This document shows positions 16,207-24,574 of a stretch of 45,367 nt of DNA, piece after piece. Below the pieces are notes generated by a model that did not search any database, was not told the origin of the DNA, and saw only the letters and a list, made by a program, of their open reading frames with translations. Position 1 is the stretch's first letter; each line of letters opens with the position of its first letter. This stretch comes from an uncultured Porphyromonadaceae bacterium. GTDB lineage: Bacteria; Bacteroidota; Bacteroidia; Bacteroidales; UBA11471. The stretch lies in NCBI GenBank assembly GCA_900547555.1, contig URHG01000018.1:1-45367 (forward strand), given 5' to 3'. A program made the translations under genes and the position numbers.

Positions 16207-16770
16207 ATGGAAGATGATATAAAGAAAGCCTGCGAAATAATGGAGAACGGAGGTATTATCTTATATCCGACTGATACCATTTGGGGCATCGGGTGCGACG
16301 CAACGAATGAAGATGCAGTAAAACGTGTCTATGAAATTAAAAAACGTATCGATAGCAAGGCTTTGATCGTTTTGGTCGACAAGCCGGCAAAAGTCGACTT
16401 TTATGTACGGGAAGTACCCGAAATTGCTTGGGATCTCATCGATGTGGCAGACAAACCGTTGACTATCGTATATCCCAACGCCCGAAATTTGGCTGCAAAT
16501 GTTTTGGCCAATGACGGCAGCGTCGGCATACGTATTACACAAGAAACTTTTTCCCGCAAATTGTGTGAACGTTTCCGCAAAGCGATTGTCTCGACTTCGG
16601 CCAATATCAGCGGTCAACCTGCCCCGACCAACTTCAACGAAATAAGCGATGAAATAAAACAAGCCGTCGACTATGTGGTAACCTACCGGCAAGATGACCC
16701 TTCCAAACCTTCGCCATCGAGTGTCATATGGATCGGAGAAGGTGGAGTCATAAAAATATTGAGACCTTGA
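16207..16770 (+). CDS. tsaC: L-threonylcarbamoyladenylate synthase (TsaC/Sua5 family)
   Basis: This cytosolic enzyme makes threonylcarbamoyl-AMP, the first step of the universal t6A37 tRNA modification. The YrdC-fold motifs are PTDTIWGIGCD (21-31), the basic KKR followed by SKALIVLVDKP, and the VSTSANISGQPAP loop near residue 138. At 187 residues it is the TsaC-like form without the Sua5 C-terminal domain. The start was chosen from the promoter and family start; an ATG 57 bases upstream lies at the -33 element. The next gene begins 1 base after its stop. Confidence 0.93.
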   Translation: MEDDIKKACEIMENGGIILYPTDTIWGIGCDATNEDAVKRVYEIKKRIDSKALIVLVDKPAKVDFYVREVPEIAWDLIDVADKPLTIVYPNARNLAANVLANDGSVGIRITQETFSRKLCERFRKAIVSTSANISGQPAPTNFNEISDEIKQAVDYVVTYRQDDPSKPSPSSVIWIGEGGVIKILRP

Positions 16771-16771
16771 A

Positions 16772-18184
16772 ATGAATACCAAACGACAAGTAGCCCAATA
16801 TATCATCAGTGATTTGGTATCGACCAATATAGGATGGCTTTTATTCAACATATTTCGATACTATCTGTTACCGATAAATAAAGAAATAGAATCTTTATCG
16901 GTCTACTTGTCTTATCATAAAATTATCGAAGGACAGATATTATTCCCCATTTTATTTCTGTGTATATTTTATTTGTCGGGATATTATAACCGGCCGTTTC
17001 TGAAATCACGCCTCGAAGAGTTTTTCACTACTCTATATTCCTTGCTGATCGGGACATTGATTATTTTCTTCATCGCCATTATCAACGACCTTTCCTATGG
17101 CGATTACGGATATAGCGCATTCATAGGTATTTTTGTCATACTATTTGCTTGTGTATATCCTTGCCGCGCAATCATTACCGGATATGCGACCCGGCAAATA
17201 CACTCGGGAAGATGGGGATATAATACTCTTATTATCGGCGCAGGTAAAAATGCACATGCACTAGCTCGCGAAATAAATCGACAAAATCAATCTCCGGGTT
17301 TCCGTCTAATCGGATACATAAAAAACGAAAGCGATACGACACAAAATCCGTCGGACGACCTTCCCCAATTCCTGCCGGAATATTTATCCGATATTATTCG
17401 GAATAAACGTATAAAACGGCTGATCGTGGCCCTCGACAAAAACGATTGGCGTTCAATACAAAAAGAGACGAATATTTTATACGGATATGACTTGCCCATA
17501 TTGGTCTCGACCGATAATTATGAGACACTTTTCTCTCGCGTGAAAATGACGAATATTCTCGGGACACCACTTATCGACATTACAACGTGTGCACTATCGG
17601 AAAGCCAGAAAAATATCAAGAGACTATGTGATATCCTATTCTCATCCATAGCACTTGTTTTGCTCTTGCCGATATTCCTCTTTATCGCAATAGCTATAAA
17701 ACTCACATCGACAGGGAATATTTTTTATAAACAAAAACGGGTAGGTCTGCGGAGAAAAGATTTTACGCTATACAAATTCAGAAGTATGATTTCCGATGCC
17801 GAAAACGGGACACCGACACTGTCGAGCGAAAATGATCCCCGCATCACCCCTATCGGAAAATTCCTGAGAAAATACCGCCTCGACGAGTTGCCCCAATTTT
17901 GGAATATTCTCAAAGGGGATATGTCTTTGGTCGGTCCTCGACCCGAAAGACGTTATTACGTCGAACAGCTTTTGCTACAAGTTCCCCATTACAGTCTCAT
18001 ACATCAGCTACGACCGGGACTTACGTCTTGGGGAATGGTGAAATACGGATATGCCCGTAATGTCGAAGAGATGGCCGAAAGGCTCAAATACGAGATGCTT
18101 TATCTCGAAAATATTTCCCTGATTCTCGATTTGAAAATTATAATTTACACGATAAAGACGGTTTTTACCGGGAAAGGTATTTAA
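16772..18184 (+). CDS. Polyprenyl sugar-1-phosphate transferase (WbaP/WcaJ family)
   Basis: This integral membrane enzyme transfers a sugar-1-phosphate from a nucleotide sugar to undecaprenyl phosphate, the first step of a surface glycan. Several N-terminal membrane segments (to about residue 140) are followed by a CoA-binding-like Rossmann domain (TLIIGAGKNAHALAREI). One further helix (about 280-302) leads to the catalytic domain with KRVGLRRKDFTLYKFRSM, DPRITPIGKFLRKYRLDELPQFWNILKGDMSLVGPRPER and RPGLTSWG. At 470 residues the length is normal. No other glycan genes are in this operon, which puts it between tsaC and a ClC channel. Sugar specificity cannot be read from the sequence. Confidence 0.92.
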   Translation: MNTKRQVAQYIISDLVSTNIGWLLFNIFRYYLLPINKEIESLSVYLSYHKIIEGQILFPILFLCIFYLSGYYNRPFLKSRLEEFFTTLYSLLIGTLIIFFIAIINDLSYGDYGYSAFIGIFVILFACVYPCRAIITGYATRQIHSGRWGYNTLIIGAGKNAHALAREINRQNQSPGFRLIGYIKNESDTTQNPSDDLPQFLPEYLSDIIRNKRIKRLIVALDKNDWRSIQKETNILYGYDLPILVSTDNYETLFSRVKMTNILGTPLIDITTCALSESQKNIKRLCDILFSSIALVLLLPIFLFIAIAIKLTSTGNIFYKQKRVGLRRKDFTLYKFRSMISDAENGTPTLSSENDPRITPIGKFLRKYRLDELPQFWNILKGDMSLVGPRPERRYYVEQLLLQVPHYSLIHQLRPGLTSWGMVKYGYARNVEEMAERLKYEMLYLENISLILDLKIIIYTIKTVFTGKGI

Positions 18185-18188
18185 ATAA

Positions 18189-19970
18189 ATGAAACAAGAC
18201 TTGTTTCTGAAAATTCTCGTGTGGCGAGAAAAACATATCAAGGAAAAAGATTTTATCTTGATATTAAGCTTTTTCATCGGACTTTTGGGGGCGGTGGCCG
18301 CCCTCGTGCTGAAAGAAGCCATACATTTGATACAAAAAATCCTTACCGACCATTTCTCGATAGACGGGGCAAACTATTTGTACCTCCTATACCCGATTAT
18401 CGGTATAGGACTATCTTGGCTTTATGTACACTATATCGTAAAAGATGACATAAGCCACGGTGTTACAAGAGTTTTATATGCTATTTCACAGCGCAAAAGC
18501 CGATTGAAACCCCATAATATGTACAGTTCGGTGGTTGCCAGTTCTATCACCATCGGTTTCGGTGGATCGGTAGGAGCCGAAGCTCCTATCGTATACACAG
18601 GTGCAGCTATCGGGTCAAACTTGGGGAAACTTTTCCGGCTCGACCCGCGTACCCTCATGCTACTGGTTGGGTGCGGCGCAGCTGCCGGAATCGCAGGAAT
18701 TTTCAAAGCCCCATTTGCAGGACTGCTTTTCACGATAGAAGTTTTGATGATAGACCTCACAGCGACTTCCATCATGCCCCTTATCGTAGCTTCGGCCACA
18801 GCAGCCACAGTTACTTATATTGTTTCGGGTGGAGACGCTCAATTTGCAATCGACCATGCCGAGGCATTCTCGTATGACCGACTTCCTTACGTCTTTTTAT
18901 TAGGCATTTGTTGTGGGTTTGTTTCTCTCTATTTCACACGAATGATATATTTCCTCGAAGGTATATTCAAAAAAATGAAAAAGCCGATTTGGAAATTTCT
19001 TTTAGGATCGATTATTCTCAGCACGACCATATTCGTTTTCCCCCCACTATACGGTGAAGGATATGATTCCATTATAAAGCTATTGGGTGGACATGCCGAT
19101 ACCATTACCGATGAAAGTTTCTTCTACGCATGGAAAGACAATTTCGGCGTGTTGGCTCTATTTCTCGCTCTTATAGTCCTTTTCAAGGTATTCGCTACGG
19201 CAGCAACCAATGGTGGTGGCGGTGTAGGCGGAACATTCGCTCCCAGTTTGTATGTTGGTTGCATCTTCGGCTTTCTGTTCGCTTTTTTAGTCAACCATTT
19301 CAATCCCTTTGCGGTTTCATTATCCACAACCAACTTTGCTCTTATGGGTATGGCCGGAGTCATGTCCGGGGTCATGCATGCCCCATTGATGGCTCTATTC
19401 CTCACCGCCGAACTGACCGGTAGTTATGATTTGTTTCTACCCTTAATGATAACCTCGGCCGTAGCTTTTTGGACCATTAGAATGTTTGAATCCCACAGTA
19501 TCTATACACTACGTTTAGCTCAAAAAGGAGAGCTGATTACTCACCACAAAGATAAAGCTGTACTTACACTCTTAAAAGTAGACAGTGTCATAGAAACTGA
19601 TTTTTTACCGGTTCAACCCGATATGACCCTCGGAGACATGGTAAAAGTCATCTCCAAATCTCATCGAAACATTTTTCCGGTGCTGGATCAAGACGGAACA
19701 ATGCTCGGCATCGTTCTACTCGATGATATACGGAATATTATGTTCAGAACAGAATTGTATGATCGTTTTAAAGTTAGAACATTCATGACGATTCCTCCCG
19801 GGAAAATCGAAATCGGAATGCCAATGGAACAAGTCATGAAAATTTTTGACGAAACAAATGCATGGAACTTACCCGTCGTCGATGAACAAGGCAAATACAT
19901 AGGATTTGTTTCGAAGTCGAAAATATTCAATTCTTACCGTCGTGTTCTAGTACATTTCTCACAAGACTAA
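18189..19970 (+). CDS. ClC-family chloride channel/antiporter with CBS pair
   Basis: An integral membrane protein with a ClC core (about residues 20-430) and two C-terminal CBS domains (about 460-590). Selectivity motifs are recognisable. GGSVGAEAPIVYTGAAIG corresponds to the G-x-E-x-P motif with the gating glutamate, and GGGVGGTFAPSLYVG matches GGxFxPxL. The CBS part contains LVVKV-like repeats, e.g. IFPVLDQDGTMLGIVLLDDI and LPVVDEQGKYIGFVSKSKIF, which usually bind nucleotides and control gating. At 593 residues it is typical for CBS-containing prokaryotic ClCs. It starts 4 bases after the transferase and 10 bases precede fmt. Whether it is a channel or a Cl-/H+ exchanger is open. Confidence 0.93.
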   Translation: MKQDLFLKILVWREKHIKEKDFILILSFFIGLLGAVAALVLKEAIHLIQKILTDHFSIDGANYLYLLYPIIGIGLSWLYVHYIVKDDISHGVTRVLYAISQRKSRLKPHNMYSSVVASSITIGFGGSVGAEAPIVYTGAAIGSNLGKLFRLDPRTLMLLVGCGAAAGIAGIFKAPFAGLLFTIEVLMIDLTATSIMPLIVASATAATVTYIVSGGDAQFAIDHAEAFSYDRLPYVFLLGICCGFVSLYFTRMIYFLEGIFKKMKKPIWKFLLGSIILSTTIFVFPPLYGEGYDSIIKLLGGHADTITDESFFYAWKDNFGVLALFLALIVLFKVFATAATNGGGGVGGTFAPSLYVGCIFGFLFAFLVNHFNPFAVSLSTTNFALMGMAGVMSGVMHAPLMALFLTAELTGSYDLFLPLMITSAVAFWTIRMFESHSIYTLRLAQKGELITHHKDKAVLTLLKVDSVIETDFLPVQPDMTLGDMVKVISKSHRNIFPVLDQDGTMLGIVLLDDIRNIMFRTELYDRFKVRTFMTIPPGKIEIGMPMEQVMKIFDETNAWNLPVVDEQGKYIGFVSKSKIFNSYRRVLVHFSQD

Positions 19971-19980
19971 AAAAACAAGT

Positions 19981-20952
19981 ATGAAAAAAGAAAATCTGCG
20001 TATCGTATATATGGGAACCCCCGATTTTGCCGTAGAAAGCCTCAAACGATTGGTGGAAAAAGGTTATAATATCGTAGGGGTCATCACCATGCCCGACAAG
20101 CCGGCCGGCCGAGGTCATAAAATACAATTTTCTCCGGTCAAACAATATGCTTTATCTCAGAATCTCCCGATTCTCCAACCCGAAAAGCTGAAAGACGAGA
20201 ACTTCTTGACAGTTTTACGCGAATGGAAAGCCGACCTGCAAATTGTTGTTGCATTCCGCATGCTTCCCGAAGTCGTATGGAACATGCCCCGATTGGGAAC
20301 ATTCAACTTACACGCTTCCCTCTTGCCGCAATACCGGGGTGCTGCACCCATAAACTGGGCCATTATCAACGGCGACACAATGACCGGGGCAACAACTTTC
20401 TTTCTCTCCCATGCCATAGATACGGGACGCATCATCATGCAACGTACCTTACCTATCGCACCCGAAGACAATGCCGGAACGATACATGATAAACTGATGA
20501 TTTTGGGAGCTGACATGGTTACCGATACGGTCGACGAAATCTTGGAAGGGAATATATCTTGCATCGAACAGGATAGTATAGAAACACAAGAACCGCTGCG
20601 ACAGGCTCCTAAAATTTTTAAAGAAGATTGTCATATCGATTGGAATCGACCGGCCCGATATATACACGATTTTGTCCGGGGCCTTTCTCCTTATCCCGCC
20701 GCTTGGTGCGAATGGAAAGACGACACGAATATCTATTCTCCTATAAAAATATTCCAAACGGAAATAGCAGAAGAGAAAACAAATGATCTACCGGCCGGAA
20801 CAATCCGCACCGATGGAAAAACGTATATCGAAATCAAATGCGGACAAGACGCCCTGCGCATATTATCCCTGCAATTACCCGGGAAAAAAAGACTGACCGT
20901 AGAAGAATTGCTTCGAGGCTTTTCTTTAAACAATTCATTTATAAGCATATAA
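19981..20952 (+). CDS. fmt: Methionyl-tRNA formyltransferase
   Basis: Formylates Met-tRNAi using 10-formyl-THF for translation initiation. The catalytic region FNLHASLLPQYRGAAPINWAI carries Asn109 and His111, with Asp147 in HAIDTGRII. The N-terminal MGTPDFAVESLKRL is typical. The C-terminal OB-like domain contains RYIHDFVRGLSPYPAAWCEW. At 323 residues it is full length. Last gene of the tsaC operon, ended by a strong hairpin. Confidence 0.97.
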   Translation: MKKENLRIVYMGTPDFAVESLKRLVEKGYNIVGVITMPDKPAGRGHKIQFSPVKQYALSQNLPILQPEKLKDENFLTVLREWKADLQIVVAFRMLPEVVWNMPRLGTFNLHASLLPQYRGAAPINWAIINGDTMTGATTFFLSHAIDTGRIIMQRTLPIAPEDNAGTIHDKLMILGADMVTDTVDEILEGNISCIEQDSIETQEPLRQAPKIFKEDCHIDWNRPARYIHDFVRGLSPYPAAWCEWKDDTNIYSPIKIFQTEIAEEKTNDLPAGTIRTDGKTYIEIKCGQDALRILSLQLPGKKRLTVEELLRGFSLNNSFISI

Positions 20953-20996
20953 AACAAAGACAGGGTATCCTTTAAAGGATACCCTGTCTTTGTTTA
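20953..20996. terminator. Bidirectional terminator between fmt and the acyltransferase
   Basis: A perfect stem of about 19 bp (GACAGGGTATCC core / GGATACCCTGTC) with a TTTAAA loop, flanked by A and T runs on both sides. It serves two convergent genes. Confidence 0.92.
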
Positions 20997-21008
20997 AAAA
21001 ATACCAAA

Positions 21009-21683
21009 TTACCACTTATATCGATCCCAATCTATTCCTTCTTTTAACGGTTTTGCCGGCAGTCCTCCATATATCGTATTGGATTTCTCCAAAACACCCG
21101 AAACGACAGCACTGTTAGCAATAACACAAGAATGAGCGATTCGACTGCCTTTTAAAACTCTCGTATGGGCAGCTAACCACACGTGATTCCCTATGACAAC
21201 AGGTTGTGCATAATTTATTCGCTTTTGGCTACTTATATCAATGACCGTATGACTATCACCATTCCTGATCTCTATGTCATCGGAAAACATACAATCATCA
21301 CCTATCACTATTTTCTCGCCCTCTGTAGATGCTATATGGCCACCTTCCATCGTAAAATCTTTTCCCACAACAATAGTGCTGTTATCATCTTGTAACCAAA
21401 ATTGTGTGTTTGAAACGATAGTACTCCCTTCTCCGATTTCCAGCACACAATTATTCCCCAAAAGAATTATTTGACAATTATTCAACCGCACTTTTCGCCC
21501 CAAAACGATGGTATTATTAGAACCTTTAATACGAAATTCAACTCGATTTAAAAATACACCTTTCTTCCGGATTTTATTATTTCCGAAAGTATACTTCCAA
21601 CTATTATTGCAATGCAGCAAGTTATACACCCATGTTGCAAAATCCATTATTCTTGGATTTTTCTTTATTATATCTTTTAACAT
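21009..21683 (-). CDS. Left-handed beta-helix (hexapeptide) acyltransferase
   Basis: A 224-residue protein built of imperfect hexapeptide turns from about residue 50 onward. The later repeats PVVIGNHVWLAAHTRVLKGSRIAHSCVIANSAVVSGVLE followed by IYGGLPAKPLKEG are typical of the acetyl-CoA-dependent xenobiotic/sugar O-acyltransferase branch, and a His in this region is the usual catalytic base. It probably acetylates a glycan of the cell surface; the neighbouring ugd and WcaJ-like genes are in line with that but do not prove it. It has its own -7 box and shares a terminator with fmt. Confidence 0.85.
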   Translation of the reverse strand: MLKDIIKKNPRIMDFATWVYNLLHCNNSWKYTFGNNKIRKKGVFLNRVEFRIKGSNNTIVLGRKVRLNNCQIILLGNNCVLEIGEGSTIVSNTQFWLQDDNSTIVVGKDFTMEGGHIASTEGEKIVIGDDCMFSDDIEIRNGDSHTVIDISSQKRINYAQPVVIGNHVWLAAHTRVLKGSRIAHSCVIANSAVVSGVLEKSNTIYGGLPAKPLKEGIDWDRYKW

Positions 21684-21715
21684 AAAAACAATTTTTACAC
21701 ATAATTACTTCCATG

Positions 21716-21723
21716 CAAAGATA
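21716..21723 (-). promoter_or_regulatory. -7 box for the acyltransferase
   Basis: Reverse-strand TATCTTTG, 33-40 bases before the start codon. No clear -33 element. Confidence 0.5.
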
Positions 21724-21805
21724 TAAATCATATTAAAGTTAAGAGATTTATTTTAGAGAAAAATTCACTTATTTATCTTTTTGAAGAATAGAAACCAATA
21801 TATCC

Positions 21806-23122
21806 CTAGTTATTCCCGATAGAAAGATAAATAAACCCGAGTTTCTTCAACTCTTCTGCTTCATAGATGTTACGCCCGTCTATGATGAGCGGTGTTTTCA
21901 TCGCTTTTTTTATAACACCCCAACTCGGCATGCGGAATTGTTTCCATTCCGTATGCAGCAATAATGCATCCGCTTCCAAAACAGCTTCATACATATCCGT
22001 TGCATATTCTACGCTATTTCCTATCCGACGACGGCACTCTTCCATCGATACCGGATCATACACTTTCACTCGACACCCCGAATCCTGTAACAAGCGTATT
22101 GTAACCAATGATGTCGCTTCCCGCATGTCATCGGTCTCCGGTTTGAACGATAATCCCCAGAGTGCGATCGTCTTGCCTGACAAATCGCCATTGTAGTATC
22201 TCTCCAATTTCCGGTAAAGAACTCGCTTTTGTGCCTCATTTACCTCTTCTACGGCCCGCAATACTTTCATCGTGTATCCGGCTTTCTCGGCTGTCCTGAT
22301 CAATGCCTTGACATCTTTCGGAAAACAGCTCCCTCCGTATCCGCACCCGGGATAGAGAAACTTCGAGCCGATACGGCTGTCGCTCCCTATGCCTTTGCGA
22401 ACCATGTTCACGTCGGCTCCTACCAATTCGCATAGATTGGCAATGTCGTTCATGAACGAGATACGGGTGGCCAGCATAGAATTGGCTGCGTACTTGATCA
22501 TCTCGGCTGAGGGTATATCGGTAAAAATGACCCGAAAATTATTCAGCAGAAAAGGGCGATACAGACGACTCATCTTCTCGCGCGCCTGCTCGCTTTCTAC
22601 TCCTACTACCACGCGGTCGGGAGACATGAAGTCTTTTATGGCGGCTCCTTCTTTGAGAAACTCCGGATTGGAGGCCACATCAAAGGGGATATTCTCGCCT
22701 CGTTTCTCCAATTCTTCTTCTATGGCTTTCTTTACTTTCCGGGCCGTCCCCACGGGTACGGTGCTCTTGGTAACCAATATGGTGTATTTCTTGATATGCC
22801 GACCGAATGTGCGAGCTACCGACAATACATATTGAAGGTCGGCACTGCCGTCTTCGTCGGGGGGAGTGCCGACCGCAGAAAAGACGATTTCCACTTCGTC
22901 GATGCATTGGGCCAAATCGGTCGTGAAATGCAACCGTCCTTCCCGGGTATTGCGTAAAACCAATTCGTCGAGTCCCGGCTCATAGATGGGTATTTTCCCT
23001 TGTAACAACCCTTCTATCTTATTCGCGTCTACATCTACGCAGGTTACATCTATGCCCATCTCGGCGAAGCATGTCCCCGAGACCAACCCTACATATCCTG
23101 TCCCTACTATCGCTATCTTCAT
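21806..23122 (-). CDS. ugd: UDP-glucose 6-dehydrogenase
   Basis: Oxidises UDP-glucose to UDP-glucuronate with two NAD+, supplying acidic sugar for surface polysaccharide. The N-terminal Rossmann motif is GTGYVGLV (7-14). The conserved YEPGLDELV, VTKSTVPVGTARKV and NPEFLKEGAAIKDF segments are present. The catalytic Cys266 lies in GYGGSCFPKD. The C-terminal domain contains LWGLSFKPETDDMREA. At 438 residues it is normal. It starts 14 bases after the stop of the WcaJ-like gene, so the two are probably co-transcribed. Confidence 0.96.
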   Translation of the reverse strand: MKIAIVGTGYVGLVSGTCFAEMGIDVTCVDVDANKIEGLLQGKIPIYEPGLDELVLRNTREGRLHFTTDLAQCIDEVEIVFSAVGTPPDEDGSADLQYVLSVARTFGRHIKKYTILVTKSTVPVGTARKVKKAIEEELEKRGENIPFDVASNPEFLKEGAAIKDFMSPDRVVVGVESEQAREKMSRLYRPFLLNNFRVIFTDIPSAEMIKYAANSMLATRISFMNDIANLCELVGADVNMVRKGIGSDSRIGSKFLYPGCGYGGSCFPKDVKALIRTAEKAGYTMKVLRAVEEVNEAQKRVLYRKLERYYNGDLSGKTIALWGLSFKPETDDMREATSLVTIRLLQDSGCRVKVYDPVSMEECRRRIGNSVEYATDMYEAVLEADALLLHTEWKQFRMPSWGVIKKAMKTPLIIDGRNIYEAEELKKLGFIYLSIGNN

Positions 23123-23136
23123 TTCGTTACCGTAGT

Positions 23137-24519
23137 TTATACTGCGTTCTCATCGCCTTTCAATAAGAGAACAAAGGTGAGAAATATTATTTTCAAATCC
23201 AATAAGATATTCCAGTTTTCGATATACCAAATGTCGTATTCGACCCTTTTTTCCATTTGCCACAATTCCCGAGTTTCTCCCCTGTAACCGTTGATCTGAG
23301 CCCAACCGGTAAGACCCGGTTTCACAAAATGGCGTACCATATATTTTTCTATAATGGCAGAATAATCTCGGGTATGCTTCAACATATGCGGTCGCGGCCC
23401 GACAAAGGACATATCTCCTCTTAAAATATTAAAAATTTGCGGCAGTTCATCGAGGCTGGTTTTACGTAAAAAATGTCCGATACGCGTAATACGCGGATCA
23501 TTGGCTGTCGCTTGTAATTTATCAGCGTCTACATTAATACGCATTGTCCTAAACTTCAAACAATTAAATTCTTTTCCCATGTATCCGGTACGCTTCTGCC
23601 GAAAAAGGATCGGGCCCGGAGAAGACAACTTTACCATGAATGCTATCGGCAAATACCATATAGGAGCCAACAAGGTAATGAATAAAGACAAAAGAAAGTC
23701 AAAAAGTCGTTTCACACATCGACCTGTCCACCTTTGCAACGGTTCTTTACAAATCGAGAGCAAAGGCATATTCCCCATTATCTGATAATGCAGCCGTCGA
23801 GGTATATACTGTGATATTTCCGGCAAAATAAAGAAACGGATTCCATTTTGTTCTGAGAAATACAACAAGTCTATAATCTCTGCCTTTTCCTTATCGGGTA
23901 ATGCGCAATATATTTCATCGACTTGATTATCGATACAAAACTCCCCGACCGCTCCTATGTTTCCTCTAAACTGCGGAACGGATTTCTCAAAAGAGATATC
24001 ATTATCGAAAAAGCCCAAGAAACGGAAACCATATCCTGCATCGGACTGCAATTCATTATACAAAGAAATCCCAGCTGTACCTGCACCGACAATAACAACA
24101 CGCTTGAAATTATATCCGCGACTACGAATATATCGAAGTATCCGGTTCGATAACAACCACCAAAGATTCAAGAAACAAAAGAAAAAAGCAAAAAGCAGTA
24201 ACAACCTCGTTGAATCGACATAGACTCTCACACATGCCATACATGCCGAAAACACCAAAAAGGAGAAAAAAACCGATTCCGATGCTATCAGCAGCAATCG
24301 GTCGACATATACGATACGCATATTATGTACGTACCTGAAAAAAAAGGCTATGGGTAGATATGACAAATTCAATAAAAGACAAACGATTCTTCTCGAAAAA
24401 ACATCAGAAAAGGTCTCGGGATAAAAATATAATAAAAACAAAAAGGCGACATTGAGACACACAAAGTCGCCTAAGGTTATTAGTTTACTAATCAAATGTC
24501 CATAACCTTTCCTTATCAT
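23137..24519 (-). CDS. Exopolysaccharide polyprenyl glycosylphosphotransferase (WcaJ-like)
   Basis: A second sugar-1-phosphate transferase of the polyisoprenyl-phosphate hexose-1-P family. Four or five N-terminal membrane helices, a Rossmann segment (VVIVGAGTAGISLYNEL) and a catalytic C-terminus: KRTGYMGKEFNCLKFRTMRI, DPRITRIGHFLRKTSLDELPQIFNILRGDMSFVGPRPH, then KPGLTGWAQINGYRGET and a final LKIIFLTFVLL. At 460 residues it is full length. The GLTGWAQINGYRG form is closer to WcaJ (glucose-1-P) than the other transferase in this window. With ugd it could start and supply a glucuronate-containing glycan, but no other assembly genes follow. Confidence 0.93.
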   Translation of the reverse strand: MIRKGYGHLISKLITLGDFVCLNVAFLFLLYFYPETFSDVFSRRIVCLLLNLSYLPIAFFFRYVHNMRIVYVDRLLLIASESVFFSFLVFSACMACVRVYVDSTRLLLLFAFFFCFLNLWWLLSNRILRYIRSRGYNFKRVVIVGAGTAGISLYNELQSDAGYGFRFLGFFDNDISFEKSVPQFRGNIGAVGEFCIDNQVDEIYCALPDKEKAEIIDLLYFSEQNGIRFFILPEISQYIPRRLHYQIMGNMPLLSICKEPLQRWTGRCVKRLFDFLLSLFITLLAPIWYLPIAFMVKLSSPGPILFRQKRTGYMGKEFNCLKFRTMRINVDADKLQATANDPRITRIGHFLRKTSLDELPQIFNILRGDMSFVGPRPHMLKHTRDYSAIIEKYMVRHFVKPGLTGWAQINGYRGETRELWQMEKRVEYDIWYIENWNILLDLKIIFLTFVLLLKGDENAV

Positions 24520-24574
24520 AATAATAGGTTTTATGATATGATAACGAAAAATACGATACGGATATTATACCGTA

